Source: Mogibacterium sp.
Lineage (GTDB): Bacteria > Bacillota > Clostridia > Peptostreptococcales > Anaerovoracaceae
DNA: 64,000 bases
NCBI GenBank assembly: GCA_016775335.1
Contig: JAEUGJ010000019.1
Location: forward strand, 27,447-91,446
Direction: 5' to 3'
The position numbers and the translations under genes were made by a program. Below are positions 17,451 through 24,555 of this stretch, piece by piece. The notes under the pieces were generated by a model. It was given only the letters and a program-made list of their open reading frames with translations, was not told the origin of the DNA and did not search any database. Numbering within the stretch: the stretch's first letter is position 1; every line of letters starts with the position of its first letter.

Positions 17451-17876
17451 CTATTCCCGCGTCCGGTCCTCGCAATCCGGTGCGCAGGAATTGATTCTCG
17501 GGCATCCGGACATGAAATTGTCCACGTGATTGCAAATCGCTTCAAAAGACTCGTTGCTGATATCGTGCTCAATGTTGCAAGCATCCTCGTCGGCAACCTC
17601 CTTGTCCACGCCCAGCATAATCAGAAACTGGGAAAGCATCTTGTGGCGGTCCAGGATTTTATGAGCGATTGCCATTCCGGAATCGGTCAGCGTAATCAGC
17701 CCGTCGTTGTTCATTTCAATATAGCCGTTCTCCCGAAGCCGTTTAGTGGCGTAGGAAACGCTCGGCTTTGTCACATTCAGATGTTTTGCAATGTCAATGG
17801 AGCGAACATATCCGTTCTGCTCCTTGAGCATCAGCATCGTTTCCAGATAATCTTCGGATGATTTCCGTATTTCCAT
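17451..17876 (-). CDS. DtxR/MntR family metal-dependent repressor
   Basis: 141 residues. An N-terminal winged helix (about residues 5-65: SSEDYLETMLML, then HLNVTKPSVSYATKRLRENGYIE) is followed by the helical metal-binding/dimerisation domain. D9 and E12 in SSEDYLE match the first two MntR metal ligands, and ACNIEHDIS and the HVDNF segments supply later ligands. It lacks the SH3-like third domain of DtxR, like MntR. Such proteins repress metal importers when Mn or Fe is sufficient. The start at 17876 is set by GGGAGG upstream; a longer frame to 17957 has no ribosome site. The C-terminus ends with a Cys-rich tail (SGCPRINSCAPDC) not usual for MntR. It is divergent from rubrerythrin, though 280 bp separate them. 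Confidence 0.88.
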   Translation of the reverse strand: MEIRKSSEDYLETMLMLKEQNGYVRSIDIAKHLNVTKPSVSYATKRLRENGYIEMNNDGLITLTDSGMAIAHKILDRHKMLSQFLIMLGVDKEVADEDACNIEHDISNESFEAICNHVDNFMSGCPRINSCAPDCEDRTRE

Positions 17877-18010
17877 GGTGGTGAATCCTCCCGTTTTGTC
17901 TGCATAATCTCCACTAAGAATACCACAGGTAGAAGTATAAAACAAGGCATCACACAATTTTGTTCAATAACTCTAACTACAGAACATCCCGCCGTAAAAA
18001 CAAGTTCGAA

Positions 18011-18030
18011 ACGGAATATGAGTATTCCGT
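18011..18030. promoter_or_regulatory. 8-bp inverted repeat upstream of rubrerythrin
   Basis: ACGGAATA (18011-18018) and TATTCCGT (18023-18030), a perfect inverted repeat with a 4-bp centre, 20 bp upstream of the rubrerythrin -35. It does not match the PerR or Fur consensus. Confidence 0.5.
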
Positions 18031-18049
18031 GAAGTATTCAAAAGAGGGG

Positions 18050-18078
18050 TTGACTTAATGACCGGAAACGATTACACT
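18050..18078 (+). promoter_or_regulatory. Promoter of rubrerythrin
   Basis: TTGACT (18050-18055), 17-bp spacer, TACACT (18073-18078). Confidence 0.6.
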
Positions 18079-18156
18079 AACTATACAAGAAAAGTAAAGT
18101 AAACCTTTCGAATACAGTATAGTTTGAAAAAGGTTCATGAAAGAGAGGTAAGAATT

Positions 18157-18699
18157 ATGAGTAAATGGGTATGTCAGGTATGCGGATACGTTCATGAGGG
18201 AGATCAGCCGCCGGAAGAATGTCCGGTATGCCACGCAGGCAGCGATAAGTTCACAAAGCAGGATGACGATATGAGCTGGGCCGCAGAACACGTAGTTGGC
18301 GTTGCTCAGGGTGTGAGTGAAGATATCCTGGAAGATTTGAGAGCGAATTTTGCAGGAGAGTGCTCCGAGGTGGGCATGTATCTGGCAATGGCAAGAGTGG
18401 CTCACAGAGAAGGGTATCCGGAAGTTGGCATGTACTATGAAAAGGCCGCTTACGAAGAAGCAGAGCACGCAGCAAAGTTTGCAGAACTGCTGGGCGAAGT
18501 TGTAACCGACAGCACTAAGAAAAATCTTGAGATGAGAGTAGCTGCAGAGAACGGCGCAACTGCCGGCAAGACCGATCTGGCAAAGAGAGCAAAGGCTGCA
18601 AATCTGGATGCAATCCATGATACCGTTCATGAGATGGCTCGCGACGAAGCTCGTCACGGCAAAGCATTCAAGGGCCTGCTGGAGAGATACTTCGGCTAG
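18157..18699 (+). CDS. Reverse-type rubrerythrin
   Basis: 180 residues. A rubredoxin-like Fe(Cys)4 domain lies at the N-terminus ([10 protein letters not shown] then CPVCHAG, residues 5-30), followed by a ferritin-like four-helix domain with [14 protein letters not shown] and DEARHG di-iron ligand motifs. This order, rubredoxin first, is that of reverse rubrerythrins known from clostridia, where they reduce hydrogen peroxide and oxygen using NADH via electron carriers. It protects an anaerobe from oxygen. GAGAGG before 18157 sets the start at MSKWVC. Single-gene unit with promoter, an upstream inverted repeat as a possible operator, and a strong terminator. Confidence 0.95.
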   Translation: MSKWVCQVCGYVHEGDQPPEECPVCHAGSDKFTKQDDDMSWAAEHVVGVAQGVSEDILEDLRANFAGECSEVGMYLAMARVAHREGYPEVGMYYEKAAYEEAEHAAKFAELLGEVVTDSTKKNLEMRVAAENGATAGKTDLAKRAKAANLDAIHDTVHEMARDEARHGKAFKGLLERYFG

Positions 18700-18726
18700 A
18701 ACCGGTACCGTTAGACTTGAATATTT

Positions 18727-18768
18727 GGATGTCTTACTGAGTTTTTTCAGCAAGACATCCTTTTTTTA
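18727..18768 (+). terminator. Intrinsic terminator after rubrerythrin
   Basis: GGATGTCTT / AAGACATCC stem, continued by CTGA/TCAG, followed by seven T. Confidence 0.92.
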
Positions 18769-18840
18769 TAGCCGCAGCTATAGTGCGAAAAAATCCAAGA
18801 AATTCCTTTATAAAAATAATGAATAACTATAGTTTTTTTC

Positions 18841-18868
18841 TTGACAATTATCTGTCAGAGGGTATAAT
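18841..18868 (+). promoter_or_regulatory. Near-consensus promoter of the hydroxyproline operon
   Basis: TTGACA (18841-18846), 16-bp spacer, TATAAT (18863-18868). Consensus strength suggests that control is by repression; a palindrome lies just downstream. Confidence 0.8.
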
Positions 18869-18879
18869 CAAGATAAGAG

Positions 18880-18893
18880 TAGACCGCGGTCTA
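18880..18893. promoter_or_regulatory. 14-bp perfect palindrome, probable repressor operator
   Basis: TAGACCGCGGTCTA is a perfect palindrome located about 5-18 bp after the expected transcription start of the activase-hypD operon. Confidence 0.6.
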
Positions 18894-18921
18894 TAACTTA
18901 GTCAGAAAGAGAGATAAAGAG

Positions 18922-19830
18922 ATGCACGCGATAACGAATATTCAGAAATTCTCGGTGCATGACGGTGATGGAATTCGGACGACGGTGTTCTTCAAAGGAT
19001 GTCCTTTGCACTGCGTTTGGTGCCATAATCCGGAAACCCAGAAGTATAATCCACAGATGCAGTTCGATGAAGCAAAGTGCGTTGGCTGCGGATTCTGCGC
19101 AAGAGTCTGTCCGAACGACGCCATTAAGATCGAAAACGGCAAGGCGGTTACCAACCCGCTGAAGTGCATGCTTTGCGGCAAGTGCGTGAAAGCCTGTCCG
19201 AGCAGCATCCGGGATATCCTGGGACATGAACACGAGATTCGTCCTTTGGTGAAGGAACTTTTGAAAGATCAGATGTTCTACGAAGAATCCGGCGGCGGCG
19301 TGACCCTTTCCGGCGGAGAGGTCATGAGCGTGGACCCGGAATACGTCCTGGCACTGGCAAAAGAATTGCATCGCCACGGCGTGGATATTACGGTGGACAC
19401 CTGCGGTGAGGCGCCTTACGAAAGATTTCAGGCACTGCTTCCGTATGTAAGCACCTTCCTGTACGATGTGAAGTCGATGGATCCGGAAATTCACAAGAAG
19501 TACATGGGGGCGGACAACGCTCGGATTCTGGACAACCTGCGCCGGCTGAGCGCAGACGGGGCTCGGATTTACATCCGAATTCCGATGATTAAGGAGGTCA
19601 ACGCTACCGAGAAGAATATTCGGGCGACCATCGATTTCCTTCATAAAAACAACGTTCACGTAGCTCAGGTCAACCTGCTTCCGTACCATGACACCGGATG
19701 CAGCAAGTACCCGAGAATCGGAATGACATATGAAGGTGCGGACCTGCAGGCACCGACCAAAGAAGAGATGCAGGAATTTGCGGAGATGTTCAAAGAAGCA
19801 GGATATGCGAATACCAAGATCGGAGGTTAA
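18922..19830 (+). CDS. Glycyl-radical enzyme activase for hydroxyproline dehydratase
   Basis: 302 residues. Radical-SAM cysteines C27-x3-C31-x2-C34 lie in the GCPLHCVWCHNPE motif, followed by two extra [4Fe-4S] clusters (C53/56/59/63 and C82/85/88/92), the layout of activases of non-PFL glycyl-radical enzymes; PFL-activating enzyme proper lacks the insert. It uses S-adenosylmethionine to abstract hydrogen from the glycine of the partner enzyme. Its partner HypD begins 4 bp after its stop, with the ribosome site GGAGG inside the end of this gene. The upstream operator palindrome probably controls both. Confidence 0.93.
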   Translation: MHAITNIQKFSVHDGDGIRTTVFFKGCPLHCVWCHNPETQKYNPQMQFDEAKCVGCGFCARVCPNDAIKIENGKAVTNPLKCMLCGKCVKACPSSIRDILGHEHEIRPLVKELLKDQMFYEESGGGVTLSGGEVMSVDPEYVLALAKELHRHGVDITVDTCGEAPYERFQALLPYVSTFLYDVKSMDPEIHKKYMGADNARILDNLRRLSADGARIYIRIPMIKEVNATEKNIRATIDFLHKNNVHVAQVNLLPYHDTGCSKYPRIGMTYEGADLQAPTKEEMQEFAEMFKEAGYANTKIGG

Positions 19831-19834
19831 GAAA

Positions 19835-22210
19835 ATGGCAAAACGCGGTATGAACGAGAGAATCCAGCGCCTGAGAGAGCAGAGTGTAACCACACCGGTT
19901 CACATTGACCTGGAGAGAGCAAAGATCGAAACTGATTTTTACAGAGAAAACGACGGAAAGTATTCTGTTCCGGTAATGAGAGCGATGACTCTGAAGGAAT
20001 ATTTTTCCAAGAAGACTCTGTACTTCGGCGATGATGAACTGATTCTGGGTGAGAAAGGTAAGAACCCACAGGCTTCCCCAACATTCCCGGAACTGTGCTG
20101 CCACAGCGAAGAGGACATGAAGGTAATGAGCGAAAGAAGTCTGGTTTCCTTCCACACCACCGAAGAAGACCGTAAGCTGCAGGCTGCGGAAATCATCCCG
20201 TTCTGGAAGGGCAGAACCATCCGTGAGAAACTGCTGTCCAAGATGACACCGGAATGGCACGCTTGCTACGAAGCCGGCATCTTCACCGAGTTCATGGAAC
20301 AGCGTGGACCGGGACACACATGTGGCGGCGAGCAGGTATTCACTACCGGTTACATGGATTACAAGGAAAAGATTAAGAAGACGATGGACGCGCTGGATTG
20401 GATGAACGATCCGGAAGCTTCCGATAAGATGGAAGAGCTGAAGGCCATGGACATCTGCTGCGATGCAGTAATCACACTGGGTGAAAGATACCACGAGATG
20501 GCTGTAGAGAAGGCTGCCGCAGAGACCGATCCAAAGAGAAAGGCAGAGCTGGAGCAGATTGCAAAGAACCTGGAAGTGGTACCGGCTCACAAGCCACAGA
20601 CTTTCTGGCAGGCAATTCAGCTGTACTGGTTCACACACCTGGCTGTAACCACTGAGCTGAACCCTTGGGACGCATTCAGCCCGGGCAGACTGGACCAGCA
20701 CCTGAACCCATACTACGAAGCAGACGTAGAGGCAGGAATCCTGGACGACGAGCACGCACTGGAACTCCTGGAGTGCCTGTGGGTGAAGTTCTACAACCAG
20801 CCGGCTCCGGTAAAAGTAGGTATCACCCTGAAAGAGAGTGCGACCTATACCGACTTTGCCAACATCAACACCGGTGGTGTAACTCCGGAAGGAAAGAACG
20901 GCGTTAACAATGTCAGCTACCTGATTCTGGACTGCATGGACGAGATGAAGTTGGTTCAGCCGAACTCCAACGTAACCATCAGCAAGAAGTCTCCGCAGAA
21001 GTTCCTGAAGAGAGCTTGCGAGATTTCCAGAAAGGGATGGGGACAGCCTGCATTCTACAACACCGAAGCGCAGATTACCGAACTGATCAATGCCGGAAAA
21101 TCTCTGGAAGATGCCAGAAGAGGCGGATCCTCCGGCTGCGTAGAGACCGGTGCATGGGGAAGCGAAGCATATATCCTGACCGGATACATGAACATTCCGA
21201 AGATTTTCCAGTTGACCCTGTTCAACGGATTCGATGAATACTCCGGCAAGCAGCTGGGTCTGCAGCTGGGATATGCGAAGGACTTCAAGACCTTCGACGA
21301 ACTGTGGGATGCATTCAAGAAGCAGCTGAAGCACTTCGTAGACATCAAGATTCGCGGAAACAACGTCATCGAGAGACTGTACGCAGAGGAAATGCCGGCA
21401 CCGTGCCTGTCCGTTGTAACCAACGACTGCATCTCCAACGCAAAGGACTACAATGCCGGTGGTGCAAGATACAACACCAACTACATTCAGGGTGTTGGAA
21501 TCGGAACTGTTACCGACTGTGTAGCATCCGTTAAGTACAACGTATACGACGAGAAGAACTTCACCATGGAAGAACTGATCGAAGCAATGGAACACAACTT
21601 CGAAGGCTATGATTACATCTACAGCCTGGTTCACGATAAGACTCCGAAGTACGGAAACGATGACGATTATGCCGATGATCTGATGAGAGAAATCTTCGAT
21701 CTGTATCACGACACCATCGTGGGTCGTCCGAACATGAAGGGCGGAAAGTACGGCATCGATATGCTGCCGACCACTTGCCACGTATACTTCGGTGACGTTA
21801 TCCTGGCTACCCCGAACGGCAGAAAGGCGCACAAGCCGGTATCCGAGGGTATTTCTCCGGAGAAATCCGCAGATACTAACGGCCCGACCGCTGTAATCAA
21901 GTCTTGCGCAAAGATGGATCACCTGGCAACCGCAGGTACCCTGCTGAACCAGAAGTTCACACCGAACGTCGTTGCCGGTGAAGCAGGCCTGAACAACATG
22001 GCCAGCCTGGTTCGTTCCTACTTTGCAATGGATGGACACCACATTCAGTTCAACGTAGTAGATCGTCAGACACTGATTGAGGCTCAGAAACATCCGGAAG
22101 ATCACAAGGATCTGATTGTCCGCGTTGCCGGATACAGTGACTTCTTCCGCAACCTGGACAAGCCGCTGCAGGACGAAATCATCGAACGTACGGAGCAGTC
22201 CTTCGAATAA
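19835..22210 (+). CDS. hypD: Trans-4-hydroxy-L-proline dehydratase (glycyl radical enzyme)
   Basis: 791 residues. The glycyl radical loop is RVAGYSDFF with G766; the thiyl pair is C435-V-E437 in GSSGCVETGAWG. Residues known from the Clostridioides difficile HypD active site (F152, H160, S334, D339, C434, E436, T645, G765, as I recall them) all appear here shifted by one: F153, H161, S335, D340, C435, E437, T646, G766. The enzyme removes water from trans-4-hydroxyproline to give 1-pyrroline-5-carboxylate. The next gene, proC, reduces that to proline, as in C. difficile. Function in the cytoplasm, oxygen sensitive. Codon use is strongly biased, suggesting high expression. The very long antisense frame here is a shadow. 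Confidence 0.95.
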   Translation: MAKRGMNERIQRLREQSVTTPVHIDLERAKIETDFYRENDGKYSVPVMRAMTLKEYFSKKTLYFGDDELILGEKGKNPQASPTFPELCCHSEEDMKVMSERSLVSFHTTEEDRKLQAAEIIPFWKGRTIREKLLSKMTPEWHACYEAGIFTEFMEQRGPGHTCGGEQVFTTGYMDYKEKIKKTMDALDWMNDPEASDKMEELKAMDICCDAVITLGERYHEMAVEKAAAETDPKRKAELEQIAKNLEVVPAHKPQTFWQAIQLYWFTHLAVTTELNPWDAFSPGRLDQHLNPYYEADVEAGILDDEHALELLECLWVKFYNQPAPVKVGITLKESATYTDFANINTGGVTPEGKNGVNNVSYLILDCMDEMKLVQPNSNVTISKKSPQKFLKRACEISRKGWGQPAFYNTEAQITELINAGKSLEDARRGGSSGCVETGAWGSEAYILTGYMNIPKIFQLTLFNGFDEYSGKQLGLQLGYAKDFKTFDELWDAFKKQLKHFVDIKIRGNNVIERLYAEEMPAPCLSVVTNDCISNAKDYNAGGARYNTNYIQGVGIGTVTDCVASVKYNVYDEKNFTMEELIEAMEHNFEGYDYIYSLVHDKTPKYGNDDDYADDLMREIFDLYHDTIVGRPNMKGGKYGIDMLPTTCHVYFGDVILATPNGRKAHKPVSEGISPEKSADTNGPTAVIKSCAKMDHLATAGTLLNQKFTPNVVAGEAGLNNMASLVRSYFAMDGHHIQFNVVDRQTLIEAQKHPEDHKDLIVRVAGYSDFFRNLDKPLQDEIIERTEQSFE

Positions 22211-22228
22211 TATAATTGTTTTTACCAT

Positions 22229-22254
22229 AGGCGTTCCTCTCGCGGGAGCGCCTG
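22229..22254 (+). terminator. Hairpin between hypD and proC
   Basis: AGGCG...CGCCT hairpin (CCATAGGCGTTCC / GGGAGCGCCTGTGG, imperfect) without a T-run. It may attenuate or process the transcript rather than end it, since proC has no clear promoter of its own. Confidence 0.4.
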
Positions 22255-22315
22255 TGGCATAAATAAAAGGTGTTAACCAATTAACTATCTCAAGTGTGAA
22301 GAAAAGGAGAATGAA

Positions 22316-23122
22316 ATGAAACTTGGATTTATCGGATGCGGAGTAATGGCCAATGCAATGATGGGCGGCATTATCAAGGCCGGCCTGTACAAGCCGGAGG
22401 ATATCTGGGGTGCAGATCCTTTCGAAGGAAGCAGACAGAAGACAAAGGAAGTAAACGGCATCAATGTAACCGATAGCAATGTTGAAGTTCTGGAGAACTG
22501 CGATACAATTTTCCTGACCATCAAGCCGCAGTACTATGCCGGCGTAATCGAGGGAATCAAGGAGCACGTAACGGACAAGCACCTGTTCATCAGCATCGGT
22601 GCCGGCAGAACTCTGGCATACCTGGACGAGCAGTTCGGTAAGCCGGTAAAAACAGTTCGCGTTATGCCGAATACTCCGGCTCAGGTTGGAGAGGGTATGT
22701 CCGCTGCTTGCCCGAACGAATATGTAACAGAAGAAGAAGCTCAGCGCGCACTGAACATCCTGAGCGCATTCGGTAAGGCTGAAATCATGCCGGAGAACCT
22801 GTTCGACATCGTTACCGGCGTGAGCGGAAGCGGCCCGGCTTACGTATTCATGTTCATCGAAGCAATGGCAGACGCTGCCGTTAACGGTGGAATGCAGAGA
22901 AAGCAGGCATACACATTTGCTGCACAGACTGTACTGGGCGCAGCAAAGATGGTTCTGGAGACCGGAAAGCACCCGGGCGAGCTGAAGGACATGGTTTCTT
23001 CCCCGGCAGGTACCACAATTGCCGGTGTTAGAGAGCTGGAGCTGGGTGGTCTGAGAACTACCGTTATCGAAGGTGTAACTGCAGCGACCGAGAAGTCCAT
23101 CGCTATGCAGAGCGCAAAATAA
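22316..23122 (+). CDS. proC: Pyrroline-5-carboxylate reductase
   Basis: 268 residues, standard length. An N-terminal Rossmann fold (LGFIGCGVMANAMMGGI, residues 2-18) binds NAD(P)H; the C-terminal dimerisation domain has GVSGSGPAYVFMFIEAM and the family signature DMVSSPAGTTIAGVRELE. It reduces 1-pyrroline-5-carboxylate to L-proline. Directly after hypD this completes conversion of dietary or host-derived hydroxyproline to proline, which could serve as a Stickland electron acceptor or for protein synthesis. AAGGAGA precedes the ATG at 22316. A hairpin with a weak U-tract follows at 23158-23187. Confidence 0.96.
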   Translation: MKLGFIGCGVMANAMMGGIIKAGLYKPEDIWGADPFEGSRQKTKEVNGINVTDSNVEVLENCDTIFLTIKPQYYAGVIEGIKEHVTDKHLFISIGAGRTLAYLDEQFGKPVKTVRVMPNTPAQVGEGMSAACPNEYVTEEEAQRALNILSAFGKAEIMPENLFDIVTGVSGSGPAYVFMFIEAMADAAVNGGMQRKQAYTFAAQTVLGAAKMVLETGKHPGELKDMVSSPAGTTIAGVRELELGGLRTTVIEGVTAATEKSIAMQSAK

Positions 23123-23157
23123 GACACTACTTCCTTAGTGGGTTTTATAATTGCCGG

Positions 23158-23187
23158 AAGAGCTGTCGCAGGGATGCGGCAGCTCTT
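23158..23187 (+). terminator. Hairpin after proC
   Basis: AAGAGCTGTCGCA / TGCGGCAGCTCTT, 13 bp with one G-T pair; the following U-tract is weak. Confidence 0.55.
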
Positions 23188-23303
23188 CTATCCTGGGGAT
23201 AATAGAAAGCTTGCAATTAGCATAGCGAATGTGTATAATGTACTAGTGATGCGTTTGATTTGAGAACACGAAAAACACTTTTAAAAAGAATTTAAAAAAA
23301 GTA

Positions 23304-23332
23304 TTGACATGAAGCTCGGAATGACGTATACT
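23304..23332 (+). promoter_or_regulatory. Promoter of the three-tRNA operon
   Basis: TTGACA (23304-23309), 17-bp spacer, TATACT (23327-23332), 30 bp before the first tRNA. Confidence 0.8.
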
Positions 23333-23361
23333 ATAGGAGTCGCAAATAAGGGACGAATTAA

Positions 23362-23436
23362 TCCGAGGTAGCTCAATGGCAGAGCAACCGGCTGTTAACC
23401 GGTAGGTTGTGGGTTCGAGCCCCACCCTCGGAGCCA
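23362..23436 (+). tRNA. tRNA-Asn (GTT)
   Basis: Acceptor TCCGAGG/CCTCGGA, anticodon stem ACCGG/CCGGT with loop CTGTTAA (anticodon 23394-23396), T-arm GGTTCGA, encoded CCA at 23434-23436. Confidence 0.96.
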
Positions 23437-23448
23437 TTTATTTTTTAC

Positions 23449-23537
23449 GCCGGAATGGCGGAATTGGCAGACGCCCGGGACTTAAAATCCCGTGAGAAGT
23501 GATTCTCGTACCGGTTCGACCCCGGTTTCCGGCACCA
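23449..23537 (+). tRNA. tRNA-Leu (TAA)
   Basis: 89 nt with the long variable arm of class II tRNAs. Acceptor GCCGGAA/TTCCGGC, anticodon stem CGGGA/TCCCG with loop CTTAAAA, encoded CCA. Confidence 0.95.
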
Positions 23538-23548
23538 ATTCTTAATAT

Positions 23549-23624
<76 letters not shown>

Positions 23625-23634
23625 CACGAATTTG

Positions 23635-23664
23635 AAATCGAAGCCGTAGGCTTCGATTTTTTTT
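23635..23664 (+). terminator. Terminator of the tRNA operon
   Basis: AAATCGAAGCC-GTA-GGCTTCGATTT, 11-bp perfect stem, followed by T5. Confidence 0.92.
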
Positions 23665-23681
23665 ATGTTCGGAAATCAGGA

Positions 23682-24152
23682 TTGCTTAAAAGAAAGCCGG
23701 TATCCTACATGGCAATCGGTGGGTCCGACTGGGGAACGACGGTTCAGAATGACTTCTACACGCAGGCGCTTGTACAGAAATGGAAGGTAATTGATAACGA
23801 TTGGTTCCCGTGGTCACAGGCAGCATTTGCAAATCCGGAGAAAGTAGAAAGAGCCGAACAGATTGGACGAAATCTGTATAAAGCATGTGAAGTGGGATTT
23901 GAAAATGCGGAATGGTAGGGGGAACCTGGTGTATGTCCGCACTGCCACTCTCGAAGCTTCTATATTCATGCAAACAAGGAAGTCGTATGCAGCCAATGCG
24001 GTATTCGAGGCGTGTTGAGAGAAGGCGAAAATGACTACACATTCGAATTCCCTGAAAGTGAAATCGAGCTTGCACACGATGAAGATTACAAGTCAAGAGT
24101 CAAAGCTCTTGCGGAAGAGTTTCCTGCAATGAAGCCGGATACAAATAACTAG
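23682..24152 (+). pseudogene. Remnant of a flavodoxin-like reductase with zinc ribbon, internal stop
   Basis: The frame from 23682 to the stop at 24150-24152 is interrupted by one in-frame TAG (23916-23918). Before it, KPVSYMAIGGSDWGTTVQND and WKVIDNDWFPWS match the C-terminal half of NAD(P)H-dependent FMN reductase / flavodoxin family proteins. After it, GVCPHCHSRSFYI and VVCSQCGIRGVL form a C-terminal zinc ribbon (two CxxC pairs) found on some of these reductases. The flavodoxin N-terminal half, including the FMN phosphate loop, is absent and the tRNA terminator lies immediately upstream. So the gene is both truncated and broken, probably a decaying insertion next to the tRNA array. Read-through of the amber codon would still lack the FMN site. 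Confidence 0.75.
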
Positions 24153-24162
24153 CATTTATGAA

Positions 24163-24336
24163 ATGCTTAAAGAAACTATAGAGCCTGATCTTCAGCATCT
24201 GGGAGAAGGAGTACAACATACAGAAATCTATGTCGAGGGCAACGTGTCTACTCCTAAAAATGCTACAAAGTCTGCCAAATCTACGACTGAAAGTATGCCA
24301 AACATACGATTGAAAATCCGCCAAATCTACGATTGA
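24163..24336 (+). other. 57-codon open frame running into the tandem repeats
   Basis: A frame beginning MLKETIEPDLQHLGEG and ending inside the 23-bp repeats. It has no good ribosome site and matches no family I know. Because 23-bp units shift the reading frame, the repeats themselves are not coding. Probably a remnant; otherwise the 24153-24555 gap holds only the repeats and a possible promoter. Confidence 0.2.
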
Positions 24337-24355
24337 AAATCCGCCAAATCTACGA
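24274..24355. repeat. 23-bp tandem repeats, about 3.5 units
   Basis: Units start with GCCAAA at 24274, 24297, 24320 and 24343; the last is cut after 13 bases. The shared pattern is GCCAAATCTACGA then TTGAAAATCC, with a few substitutions in the first two copies. No spacers occur, so this is not CRISPR. Confidence 0.88.
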
Positions 24356-24389
24356 AAAGAGTGGTGTTTTTCGTAGAAGTGTGTATAAT
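24350..24389 (+). promoter_or_regulatory. Inverted repeat and -10 upstream of the AAA/DUF4143 gene
   Basis: CTACGAAAA (24350-24358) and TTTTCGTAG (24368-24376) form a 9-bp inverted repeat made of the same CTACGA word as the tandem units. TATAAT follows at 24384-24389; no clear -35. Confidence 0.5.
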
Positions 24390-24555
24390 AAACATGAGAA
24401 CCGGTGTGAATGAGGAAATACGTTTGAAAATAAAGAGTAGCGACTAGTAGCTAAGTACAGAATAAGATTAACAGGAAGAAGGAAAGCGCGAAAGTAGCAC
24501 CGGGACATTTTCATGATTACAATGGTGCCTTTCGCCGGAAAGGCGGATTATAAAA

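Noticed and set aside
19790..22972. A 1060-codon minus-strand frame opposite hypD and proC
   Set aside because: Antisense shadow of strongly biased genes; protein looks low-complexity and matches no family.
24274..24355. CRISPR-like repeats
   Set aside because: Units are directly adjacent without spacers and no cas genes are present.
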